The position numbers were made by a program, and so were the translations under genes. Of a stretch of 32,339 nt of DNA, positions 7,389 through 14,662 are shown piece by piece. Source of the stretch: Candidatus Sulfotelmatobacter sp. (lineage in GTDB: Bacteria > Acidobacteriota > Terriglobia > Terriglobales > Acidobacteriaceae). Location of the stretch: the NCBI GenBank assembly GCA_030039165.1, contig JASHQM010000220.1, forward strand, positions 1-32,339, read 5' to 3'. The notes under the pieces were generated by a model, which saw only the letters and a list, made by a program, of their open reading frames with translations, did not search any database and was not told where the DNA came from. Positions within the stretch are counted from its first letter, which is position 1. Each line of letters begins with the position of its first letter.

Positions 7389-8693
7389 CTACTTCTTGTT
7401 CGCGGTTTCCATTTTTTGTTTGTACATTTTGAGGGCCAGCTTGCGGACCGTATCAGAGATTTCTTTATTCGAGGAAAGATTTTTTAAGTCCTGGGCGAGA
7501 AGGTGCTTTAGCAAGCCCAAACTTAGGTCCAGCGGCGTGCGGGGGTTGAAAGTGAGATTACGCACGACGACATAGTTTTTCATGAATCGGCGTTTGAGGG
7601 GAATGGTGCGCAGCACGGCTTCCAGAACGTTTTTCTGAAGAGCAAACGCTTCGACTTCCCCATCTGTGATTTTCGGAGCATCAAGCACAGCGAGGGCTAC
7701 GACTTTGCTGCCGTCGCGAATCAGAATGGAACGCTCTTCTTTATTGCCCTTCAGAGCCAATTGAATGCGCCCCTTAACATCGAGGTTGTTGATTTTTTGC
7801 AGCGTGTTTTCGCGGCGCGGTTCGCCTGGCGCTTGGCGCTTGGCAGCGGCAGCTTTGTCGGGCACAGGAGCGCGGGCGGCGGCAGCGGCGGAAGAATCCG
7901 TTCCGCCCGATTGTGTCGCAGGCGGCTGTTCCACATCTCGAACTTCGGATACGGGGAAATAATCGGCGCCAAGCAGATCGACAATGCCACCGACCGGCTG
8001 AAATGCCTTACCCTGCTCAGAAACAATTTCAGCAGCATGCTCGGCAAGATAGGCAGAAACTTCTTCGTCGGGAGCTTGTTGCGTCTCTTCGTGCGGCAAA
8101 GAGGGATTAAGTTCAGGCGCGGCTTGTCGAGAGACTTCAGAGACAGCCAGCTCCACTGCCTTGGGCGAACTGAACGGCTCCGCGGAACTTTTTGCTTGCT
8201 CCGCGGCTTGCGGCGTCACGTTGCCTCCAGCGAGCAAGCGCCTCACTTCCGCGCCTTCATTTTCTTTCAGGTATGGGTTCGAACGAAGGACTTCCAAGAC
8301 CGCCGACGACGCACGCACGCGTGGGCTTTGCAGCATTAATGCGATTGATTCGGGCGTGGCCGAGATGGCAAACTTCTCGACTTCGGATTCCAGCACGGAG
8401 GGATTTTCGAGCAAAGGCGGCAGAAGCGTCGGACGAAGATTCTCGGGCGAAACCATGTAGGCGAGAACTTCACGTGATGTCTTCGGGTTGGAAGCTGCTG
8501 CCAGCGACGCCTTTTCGTCCCAGCCGGCGAGGGTCATGCGGGCCAGGTCGCCGAATACCTTGTTATGTTTCGCCAGGTAAACCAGAATCTCTATGTTTTC
8601 GTCGCCCGGAACCGACAGCGCTCCCTTCGCCGCGAATTGCATCATGTTCGCGGGCAATCTGTTGGCGCGAATTTGATCGATCGTGCGAGGCAT
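7389..8693 (-). CDS. Uncharacterised helical-repeat protein
   Basis: A 434-residue cytoplasmic protein with no signal peptide. The N-terminal part (about residues 1-165) is a series of short helical units with recurring patterns such as LAAASNPKTSREVLAYM and LLENPSVLESEV, resembling leucine-rich-repeat-variant or HEAT-like units. A low-complexity middle rich in Ala, Glu and Pro follows (about 165-295). The C-terminal domain (about 300-434) contains ALKGNKEERSILIRD, APKITDGEVEAFA and FNPRTPLDLSLGLL; from memory this pattern recurs in acidobacterial and myxobacterial proteins without an assigned function. I take ATG 8693 rather than 8723: it gives MPRTIDQ, lies 10 bases after the HD gene stop and avoids overlap. 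It is last or next to last in the lpxD run. Confidence 0.75.
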   Translation of the reverse strand: MPRTIDQIRANRLPANMMQFAAKGALSVPGDENIEILVYLAKHNKVFGDLARMTLAGWDEKASLAAASNPKTSREVLAYMVSPENLRPTLLPPLLENPSVLESEVEKFAISATPESIALMLQSPRVRASSAVLEVLRSNPYLKENEGAEVRRLLAGGNVTPQAAEQAKSSAEPFSSPKAVELAVSEVSRQAAPELNPSLPHEETQQAPDEEVSAYLAEHAAEIVSEQGKAFQPVGGIVDLLGADYFPVSEVRDVEQPPATQSGGTDSSAAAAARAPVPDKAAAAKRQAPGEPRRENTLQKINNLDVKGRIQLALKGNKEERSILIRDGSKVVALAVLDAPKITDGEVEAFALQKNVLEAVLRTIPLKRRFMKNYVVVRNLTFNPRTPLDLSLGLLKHLLAQDLKNLSSNKEISDTVRKLALKMYKQKMETANKK

Positions 8694-8703
8694 GAATGTA
8701 TTC

Positions 8704-9360
8704 TCAGCCGTCGTCCCGGCCACCGGCCTGGGCTATGGCTTCAAGTTCGCGGACGGCGAGCGCAAATTCGGCGATCAGCCGACTCGGGTTCATGCGCTGA
8801 AACTCTTCCAGTAGGGCGCGGTAGTACCAAAGCGTAGCCTCACGGCCGCCGTTGAAACGCTCCCAGATCTGGTCACCGATGAGGCGATAGTCTGCCAGAA
8901 TCGAGCGCACGTTATTCAGTTTATCCGCAGCAGAAACCAGTCTGGTTGCTCCATCTGCATGTTTGAGGTGCCGAAGGTAACGTTCCTTACGGTCGTGCCA
9001 GGGAGGTTTTGGGACGGTATAGGAGTCGGTGCAGCCCTCCACGATGTTGGCCACACGGATTCCGAATTTGCGGCGGACCTCAGTGAGCATTGGCTCTCCC
9101 CCGCAGTCTTCAACCACGTCGTGAAGGAGCGCCGCAATGGCCATGTTTTCGTCTCCCCCAAATTCGAGGACGAGAGAGGCGACGCCCATCAGATGGGCGA
9201 TGTAGGGAATAGTTGAGGCCTTGCGCACTTGCCCGGCATGTTTCTCGGCTGCAAAAGCGAAGGCGCGCAGAAAGCGCGGACCCAATTTGATTTTCCTTGG
9301 CGGCCGGGGGCGGTGCGGCTTAATTCCGGCTGGTTCTGTCGAACTGATCGCTTTCGCCAT
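8704..9360 (-). CDS. HD-domain (p)ppGpp hydrolase-like protein (MESH1/SpoT-type)
   Basis: The 218-residue protein is a single HD hydrolase domain of the RelA/SpoT-MESH1 type. Typical signatures are AFAAEKHAGQVRKAS near residue 35, PYIAHLMGVA, the metal-binding ALLHDVVED near residue 82, and LVSAADKLNNVRSIL near residue 143. No synthetase, TGS or ACT domain follows, so if active it would only degrade (p)ppGpp or a related nucleotide. Its ATG shares one base with the prfB stop codon (TAATG at 9362-9358), which implies translational coupling. A basic, proline-rich N-terminal extension of about 25 residues precedes the domain. Alarmone specificity is an inference from the family. Confidence 0.82.
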   Translation of the reverse strand: MAKAISSTEPAGIKPHRPRPPRKIKLGPRFLRAFAFAAEKHAGQVRKASTIPYIAHLMGVASLVLEFGGDENMAIAALLHDVVEDCGGEPMLTEVRRKFGIRVANIVEGCTDSYTVPKPPWHDRKERYLRHLKHADGATRLVSAADKLNNVRSILADYRLIGDQIWERFNGGREATLWYYRALLEEFQRMNPSRLIAEFALAVRELEAIAQAGGRDDG

Positions 9361-10461
9361 TACTGCTTCTCTGCACGGCGCGCGAGCAGGTAGGCGCGGA
9401 TGAACGGTTGCAGGTCGCCATCGAGCACGCGGTCAACGTCGCCGACTTCAGCTTTGGTGCGGTGATCCTTGACCATGCGATAGGGTTGCAAGACGTAGGA
9501 GCGAATCTGCGAGCCGAAGTCGCTGTCGAGCTTGGAGTCTTCGATCTTCTTTGTGGCGGCGCGTTTTTTCTCCATCTCGAATTCGTAGAGCTTGGAGCGC
9601 AACATGCTCATGGCGCGTTCGCGGTTCTTATGCTGCGAGCGCTCGTTCTGGCAGCTGGCAACCAATCCCGTAGGAATGTGGGTGATACGCACGGCAGAAT
9701 CGGTGGTATTGACGTGCTGGCCTCCTTTGCCGCTGGAGCGGTAGGTATCGATGCGCAGGTCTTCCGGCTTGATGACGATCTCAATGGTTTCGTCGATTTC
9801 GGGAGAAACGAAAACACTGGCGAAGGACGTGTGTCGCCGCTTGGCCTGATCGAAGGGAGAAATGCGCACCAGCCGATGCACGCCGATCTCGCTGGTTAGC
9901 AGACCGTAAGCGTACTCGCCGTTGACGGCGAAGGTCGCCGATTTCAGGCCGGCTTCTTCGCCGGGTTGATAGTCGTAGAGAACGGTTTGATATCCCTCGC
10001 GCTCGGCCCAGCGCAGATACATGCGCAACAGCATATCGGCCCAGTCCTGCGATTCGGTGCCGCCAGCGCCCGGATGAATGGTAACGATTGCGTTGAGTGC
10101 ATCGTTGTCGCCCGAGAGCAGGGTCTCGGTTTCGAGCTTGTCTACGACTGCGCGAAGCGAGTCGATTTCGCGCTGCAATTCTGCGTCGACGTTCTCGCCT
10201 TCTTTCGCTAACTCGAAGTAGGCGGCGATATCGTCGCTGCGGCGGCCAAGATCGGCGTCAGTGGCGAGGAGATGCTCGAGCCGCTTTTTCTCGCGCATTA
10301 CCTGCTGCGAGCGCTGCGGATTCGACCACAAGCTGGGGTCGGCAGCCTGCTTTTCGATTTCGGCTAGTTGCGGACGGAGCTTTTCCGCGTCAAAGATACT
10401 CCCGGAGTTCTCGTACCTTTGTGGTTAGCGGAGCGTATTCCTGTTCGAACTCTTGAATCAT
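9360..10461 (-). CDS. prfB: Peptide chain release factor 2, expressed by +1 frameshifting
   Basis: RF2 reads UGA and UAA stop codons and releases the finished peptide. The body in the downstream frame shows the ISPFDQAKRRHTSF stretch with the stop-codon-recognising SPF, and the catalytic SSGKGGQHVN loop with GGQ. The first 23 codons are in another frame: they start at ATG 10461 and end CTT TGA C (10395-10389). After a +1 shift, translation continues GAC GCG GAA, giving a total of 366 residues, the usual RF2 length. The ATG overlaps the lnt stop codon by four bases (ATGA, 10458-10461), which fixes the start. Gene callers that ignore the shift will report a protein of about 323 residues lacking its N-terminus. 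Confidence 0.96.
10389..10404 (-). promoter_or_regulatory. prfB programmed +1 frameshift site
   Basis: Read on the minus strand the site is CGGGAGTATCTTTGAC. It has an internal Shine-Dalgarno-like GGGAG, a three-base spacer, the slippery CTT codon and an in-frame TGA followed by C. This matches the classical autoregulatory element of RF2 genes: low RF2 lets the ribosome pause at UGA and slip forward by one base. All parts have the canonical spacing. Confidence 0.95.
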
Positions 10462-12080
10462 GCGGTTAATCTTGCTTTCCTGGGCAATATGACGCGCGTG
10501 AGCAGCACTCCAGCTGAAATTATCGCACACAGGAATGCGAACCAATCGCCGTGTCGCGTGTAGAACGTGGTTACGGAGGTGAGGGCGTAGGGCGCTGGGA
10601 GGGCCGCACGTTGTTTGCGCGGAAGGCGGGCGACAATTCGCCCGTAGGGATCGATTGATGCGGTTACGCCAGTATCGGTTGCGCTCAGCAGCCAGCGGTC
10701 ATTTTCTACCGCACGCATGCGGGTCTGATTAAGATGCTGCGCATAAGCGCCGCTGTCGCCATACCATCCGTCGTTCGAAAGGTTGACTAACACCTCTGCG
10801 CCGTTCTTAGCGAACTGACGAACCTCATCAGGAAAAACCGATTCGTAGCAAATGAAGACTCCAAGCCTTGTGCCGTCAGCCTCCAGCGGCGCACGTGAAG
10901 TTCCCGGCTGAAAGGCTCCAACTTCCTTGGTTAGGCCTCCCGCGAAGGCAAACAAGCTCGGAAACGGCAAATACTCTCCGAAGGGCACGAGGTGAACCTT
11001 GTCGTAGCGGGAAATCCAATTTCCTTCGGGAGTCACCAGGGCGGCGGAATTGAAAACTTGCGAAGAAGCCTGCCCCGGCGCCACGGGTTCACTGCCGATG
11101 GCGCCGGTAACGATCCAGGAATGGGAGTCGCGCGCCATCTGGCTAACCGGATCTCGGAATAAAGGATCGTTCGTAAAAAAAGGCGCAGGAGATTCTGGCC
11201 AGATGATCAGGCTGGGTTGATTTGTTCCGGATTCAGCCGAGGTTTGATCATGTGCTGCTTTCTCTGTGAGATCGATAAGTTCCTGCAAAGTGCGGTTGCA
11301 GGCGTCGCGAGTCCAGTTGGCATCTACGGGCAGGTTTTGCTGCACAAGCAGTGCGGAATGATCGCGAGGCAACGGAGGGGCATCGACTAAACGCCCCGCC
11401 TGCAGAACTGCCGCTGCAACCAGCGACGCGATCAGCAACAGGCCACGTTTTCTTTTCGGCACGATAAAAGCCGCGGCGAGCGCCACGTTCACCAGCATGA
11501 TCTCGAAGGAAATGCCATAGACACCGGTGAGCGTAGTGATCCGGCTGAGGGAAATGTTGTCGACCTGTGCCGTGCCGAGGAGATTCCAGGGGAAGCCCGT
11601 GATACGCGTGCGTGCCAACTCTACCGCGACCCACAGAAAAGGAGCGGCGGCGAAGGCGCGGCGAATGTCGCGACCGGGACCAACTGTGAGACTCAACAAC
11701 AATCCAAAGAAGCCGTGATAAAGGCCCAGATAAAGACAGAAGAGCAAGAGTGCAAGCAGAGCCATGGGAGCGCTGAGCCCGCCGTATTGCCGCATAGTGT
11801 CATAAATCCAGTAGCAGGTGCCGGCGTACCAGAGAATCCCGGAGACGTATGCGAGCACGAATGCCTGTGCGGGCTTCGCAACCCCAAGATTGACAGTGCC
11901 ATCGATCTCGAGAGCGCCGGCTGTCCGTGCGCGCAGCAGAGCGAGGATCAAGGGCGCGAATGCGATCCAGCAGAGAACATAAAGACCGGGAAGCGGAAAA
12001 ACAAGAATCTGCAGCAACGACGAGAGAGCAATCAGCAGCCAGGCTGTGTAATGAATTTGCCGCACGGGGAAGGATAGCAA
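10458..12080 (-). CDS. lnt: Apolipoprotein N-acyltransferase
   Basis: Lnt adds the third acyl chain to the N-terminal cysteine of lipoproteins in the inner membrane. The 540-residue protein has about six membrane segments in its first 230 residues, then a periplasmic nitrilase-like domain and a final membrane helix (about 505-530). The catalytic Glu-Lys-Cys triad is visible: Glu in IIWPESPAPF, Lys in YDKVHLVPFGEYLPF and Cys in VFICYESVFPD. The start is uncertain: TTG 12080 or GTG 12065, neither with a clear ribosome binding site, and the bases just upstream are heptad repeat array B. It sits between the P-loop gene and prfB, and its stop overlaps the prfB ATG. Confidence 0.95.
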   Translation of the reverse strand: MLSFPVRQIHYTAWLLIALSSLLQILVFPLPGLYVLCWIAFAPLILALLRARTAGALEIDGTVNLGVAKPAQAFVLAYVSGILWYAGTCYWIYDTMRQYGGLSAPMALLALLLFCLYLGLYHGFFGLLLSLTVGPGRDIRRAFAAAPFLWVAVELARTRITGFPWNLLGTAQVDNISLSRITTLTGVYGISFEIMLVNVALAAAFIVPKRKRGLLLIASLVAAAVLQAGRLVDAPPLPRDHSALLVQQNLPVDANWTRDACNRTLQELIDLTEKAAHDQTSAESGTNQPSLIIWPESPAPFFTNDPLFRDPVSQMARDSHSWIVTGAIGSEPVAPGQASSQVFNSAALVTPEGNWISRYDKVHLVPFGEYLPFPSLFAFAGGLTKEVGAFQPGTSRAPLEADGTRLGVFICYESVFPDEVRQFAKNGAEVLVNLSNDGWYGDSGAYAQHLNQTRMRAVENDRWLLSATDTGVTASIDPYGRIVARLPRKQRAALPAPYALTSVTTFYTRHGDWFAFLCAIISAGVLLTRVILPRKARLTA

Positions 12081-12084
12081 AAAG

Positions 12085-12160
12085 CAGTTTTCAGTAATCA
12101 GTACTCAGTCATTAGTTGTCAGTATTCGTTGCCGGTTTTCAGTTCTCGGCTCTCAGCCAT
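12085..12160. repeat. Heptad repeat array B (CAGTNNT)
   Basis: From 12085 the sequence falls into 7-base units, several fitting CAGTNNT (for example CAGTAAT at 12092-12098 and CAGTACT at 12099-12105). The period runs for about eleven units to 12160, with one unit short by a base. The array starts in the gap before lnt and extends about 40 bases into the 3' end of the P-loop gene, whose last codons and stop it provides. Confidence 0.75.
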
Positions 12161-12787
12161 ACGTTGGTCAGTGGCGGATTCGCTGAGAAGCTTCTTTCGA
12201 ACAAAATCGACGATCTCGGCAGTTACATACGGTGGTGGATTAATCTTGAACAACGCTCGCTGGGCTACCGGCTGCAGAGAAACGCTTTGCCAGGCCGGCT
12301 CACCACCTCCATTTTGAATATGGAGAATGACTGCATTCGCGCGATCCAAAAATTCGCGCGCAGAATTTTTGAAGTCCGCGGTAGCGGGATCGAGCACGGG
12401 AATATATAAATCCGGGCGCAAGAACTTCAGGACGCTGTTGGATTCGATGATTACGTGCGGGGAACCCTGCAGTTTCCGTTGCAGAGAGGGCATAGCTTCC
12501 GCCAATCTGCCCTGCTCGGTTCGAACCCAGAGCGCTCGACCGGCACCAGCGAGCACGAAACGGGAAGTATCCGATTTGCCGCTTTGATCACGCTCTTCCG
12601 AAATTGCCCACGAATGATCCGGGGTCGCACAATCACAGCATCTTCCGCTGGCTGAGCAGATACCGTGCCCATATTGCGTGATTTTGACCGCGGTCCAATC
12701 GAACTCTGGCAGAGCGGAAATCAGTCCGGCGACGACGCTGGTCTTGCCCACGCTGCGCGAGTGGCCGCCGATGACAATGGTCGCCAT
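12119..12787 (-). CDS. P-loop NTPase, MobB/CobQ-like, with a cysteine cluster
   Basis: The product (222 aa) opens with a Walker A loop GGHSRSVGKTS at residues 7-17, like small GTP/ATP-binding proteins of the MobB and dethiobiotin-synthetase group. A cysteine group, CSASGRCCDC, lies near residues 44-53 and could bind a metal or cluster. A later IIESNSVLKFLRPDLYI segment resembles the Walker B/switch region of this class. The substrate is unknown and no molybdenum cofactor gene is near, so I do not assign MobB. The ATG shares a base with the lpxD stop (TAATG, 12789-12785), so it is coupled to lpxD. The final 14 or so residues are encoded by heptad repeat array B and are probably not conserved. 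Confidence 0.75.
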   Translation of the reverse strand: MATIVIGGHSRSVGKTSVVAGLISALPEFDWTAVKITQYGHGICSASGRCCDCATPDHSWAISEERDQSGKSDTSRFVLAGAGRALWVRTEQGRLAEAMPSLQRKLQGSPHVIIESNSVLKFLRPDLYIPVLDPATADFKNSAREFLDRANAVILHIQNGGGEPAWQSVSLQPVAQRALFKINPPPYVTAEIVDFVRKKLLSESATDQRMAESRELKTGNEY

Positions 12788-13779
12788 TATTTCTTGTCTC
12801 CGAGTTGTGCCATCGAAGCCAGTTGCTTCAGATATTCCTTTATCGGCCTGGCCGGTGTTCCCCAGAAAACCACGCCCCTGCCGCGCAGAATCTTGTGCGA
12901 AGGGACTCCGCCCTGTGCACCGACAATCACTCCTTCCTCGATCCGGACGTGGTCGGCGATTCCTACTTGTCCTCCCAGTATGACGTCATTTTTGATGACA
13001 ACGCTGCCGGAGATTCCGGTTTGTGCGGCGATGACGACATTCTGGCCCAGGCTGCAATTGTGACCGATGTGCACCAGGTTGTCGATCTTTGTTCCCCGGC
13101 CAATGCGGGTTTCTTCAAGCGCCCCGCGATCGATGGTCGAGTTCGCACCGATCTCGACGTCATCTTCAATCACGAGTCTGCCGATCTGCGGGAACTTCTC
13201 GTAACGGCCGCTTTTCGGGTCGCGCACATAACCGAACCCGTCGCTGCCGAGAACTGCCCCAGCATGGACAATGACACGATCAGCCAGGATGGTTCCCGGG
13301 TATATCGTCACCTGGGGGTAGATTTCGCACTCCCGGCCAATTTTCGCGCCTTGCCCGATCGCGGCCGCGATTCCAATTCGCGTACCTTGGCCAATTTCGG
13401 CATTTTCGCCAATGATGGCGCGTTCTTCCACCGAAACGCTGGAGTGCAGGCGGGCAGAAGAGTGAACGACGGCGGTGGAATGAATTCCACCCTGGACATT
13501 GACATCACCGGTCTGCTGGATCAGGCGCGCCGCTCGGGCGAATGCTAGCCTGGGGTGCGTACAGACGAGAAGGGGCTTGGCTTGTGCATTCCCATCAGAG
13601 CCTTTCACGAAAACTGCAGCGGCATGTGATTTGAGAGCCTGCGCAATATACCTCTCTTCCTCTACAAAGATCAGATCGTGCGGCCCGGCCGAGGCGATGC
13701 TGCCTACCCCGGTAATATCGATGCTCCCATCGCCCTGCAGGCGGGCTTCGAGCACCTCGGCGATGCGCTGCAACTTCAT
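12787..13779 (-). CDS. lpxD: UDP-3-O-acylglucosamine N-acyltransferase
   Basis: LpxD transfers a 3-hydroxyacyl chain from acyl-ACP to UDP-3-O-acylglucosamine, the third step of lipid A synthesis. The protein (330 aa) has the uridine-binding N-terminal domain (residues 1-95), then a left-handed beta helix of hexapeptide repeats (about 100-300) such as IGENAEIGQGTRIG, and a short C-terminal helix. The motif NLVHIGHNCSLG near residue 240 carries the expected catalytic histidine. ATG 13779 (MKLQRIAEVL) is chosen over the longer frame from 13803 because it matches family N-termini and has GAGAG upstream. It heads the run lpxD, P-loop protein, lnt, prfB, HD hydrolase, helical-repeat protein. Other lpx genes are not in the window. 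Confidence 0.95.
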   Translation of the reverse strand: MKLQRIAEVLEARLQGDGSIDITGVGSIASAGPHDLIFVEEERYIAQALKSHAAAVFVKGSDGNAQAKPLLVCTHPRLAFARAARLIQQTGDVNVQGGIHSTAVVHSSARLHSSVSVEERAIIGENAEIGQGTRIGIAAAIGQGAKIGRECEIYPQVTIYPGTILADRVIVHAGAVLGSDGFGYVRDPKSGRYEKFPQIGRLVIEDDVEIGANSTIDRGALEETRIGRGTKIDNLVHIGHNCSLGQNVVIAAQTGISGSVVIKNDVILGGQVGIADHVRIEEGVIVGAQGGVPSHKILRGRGVVFWGTPARPIKEYLKQLASMAQLGDKK

Positions 13780-13859
13780 GGCTCTCACTCTATAGCAGAG
13801 CATGGACGTGACGAAAGTGCTGGTCCAAAAGCCCTGCTCCAGATCGCGGCTCTGCCTCC

Positions 13860-13865
13860 TACAAT
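13860..13865 (+). promoter_or_regulatory. Possible -10 element for a leaderless transcript
   Basis: TACAAT fits a TANNNT -10 hexamer and ends six bases before the ATG at 13872. The transcript would then start at or next to the start codon. No Shine-Dalgarno sequence precedes the ATG, which agrees with leaderless initiation. No clear -35 element was found. Confidence 0.4.
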
Positions 13866-13871
13866 AAGCAT

Positions 13872-14015
13872 ATGGAAAGGAAGATCTTCTGGATGGTCTT
13901 CGGGGTGCTTGGGCTGGTGGCGGACCTTCTGCTGCCCATCTGGTGGGGGCTGGCTTCGATGATTCCGATTCTTTATATTGCCTGGTGGGTTGCCTATCGC
14001 AGCGATTGGTTTTAG
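13872..14015 (+). CDS. Small membrane protein, 47 aa
   Basis: The frame encodes 47 residues beginning MERKIFWMVFGVLG and ending VAYRSDWF. Two hydrophobic stretches (about residues 6-21 and 25-41) are separated by a Trp/Gly turn (PIWWG), so a two-helix inner-membrane hairpin with both ends in the cytoplasm is likely from the positive N-terminus. Hydrophobic codons dominate throughout and an upstream TACAAT supports expression. It is transcribed divergently from lpxD, and its stop codon overlaps the end of the convergent lipoprotein gene by four bases. No family is recognised; small conserved membrane proteins of this size are common and often unannotated. Confidence 0.6.
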   Translation: MERKIFWMVFGVLGLVADLLLPIWWGLASMIPILYIAWWVAYRSDWF

Positions 14016-14518
14016 CTGGTACCGCTGGAGGCCTGTGTCATCGTAAAGCTGCCGCTGGTGCTGCTGCATCCAGAAGAACCGCTGCCCGTAAAGGTCCATG
14101 AGCCGGTCGCGGTACCATCCGACATCTGGGTCCCATAAATTCCGTTTTCCGTACCGGTGACGGTGCCGGTCATAGCCAGCGTGTTGCCGTTCGCAGTTAC
14201 CGTGAAGGTGACTGGTCCGGTAACCTCATTGTTGTTCGTGTTCACCGTCAACACCATGGAACCGGTGGGGGTTTCGCCGTTTACTGGAAAGCACGCGCCT
14301 TGAGTCAGAAACTGGAAGCTGGAAAAGGTTAGCGTGCCCCCGGCACCGGCTACCGTGAAACCGGCCACGAAGCTAAATCCCTGCGCGCTGTCGCCTCCTA
14401 CCAGTTCTGCCTGCCAGACGCCGCCCGCGGCGGTTTGAACATCGGACGAGGGACTGCCGCAGCCGCCGATCATCGCGGTCAGCAACAGCAGGATTACTGG
14501 GATTACTACCCTTTTCAT
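14012..14518 (-). CDS. Putative lipoprotein of unknown function, 168 aa
   Basis: The ATG at 14518 gives a lipoprotein signal: MKRV, a hydrophobic core and a lipobox ending IGGC at Cys20, followed by GSPSSD. AAGGA lies about seven bases upstream, which decides this start against the longer frame from 14602. The mature part is rich in Gly, Thr, Ser and Val with alternating beta-strand patterns (TVNTNNNEVTGPVTFTV, TGTVTGTENGIYGTQ) and resembles a small secreted beta-barrel or beta-sandwich. Two cysteines, one at about 67 and one in the Ser/Gly-rich tail, could form a disulfide. Acidobacterial genomes carry many such proteins; no function can be named. Confidence 0.75.
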   Translation of the reverse strand: MKRVVIPVILLLLTAMIGGCGSPSSDVQTAAGGVWQAELVGGDSAQGFSFVAGFTVAGAGGTLTFSSFQFLTQGACFPVNGETPTGSMVLTVNTNNNEVTGPVTFTVTANGNTLAMTGTVTGTENGIYGTQMSDGTATGSWTFTGSGSSGCSSTSGSFTMTQASSGTS

Positions 14519-14633
14519 GGACGTCCTTGAAGCTGGGATCGTAGCTTGATTCTTCGGCCAATTTCTTAATGCAAGCTTACAAAGATGCGGGCGCGGGGTC
14601 AATGGATGGATGGAAGGATGGAAAGGAGCTTGG

Positions 14634-14661
14634 ACCGGCCCCGGGCTGACTTCGGGCCGGT
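14634..14661 (-). terminator. GC-rich hairpin after the permease gene
   Basis: ACCGGCCC (14634-14641) pairs exactly with GGGCCGGT (14654-14661), giving an 8-bp stem directly beyond the stop codon of the OppC-type permease. There is no T-run on the minus strand after it, so it is at best an incomplete intrinsic terminator or an mRNA 3'-end stabiliser. Confidence 0.4.
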
Positions 14662-14662
14662 G

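Noticed and set aside
14601..14626. GGATGGAA-like short tandem repeat as another heptad array
   Set aside because: The period is 4 and 8, not 7, and the tract is short; it is simple low-complexity sequence.
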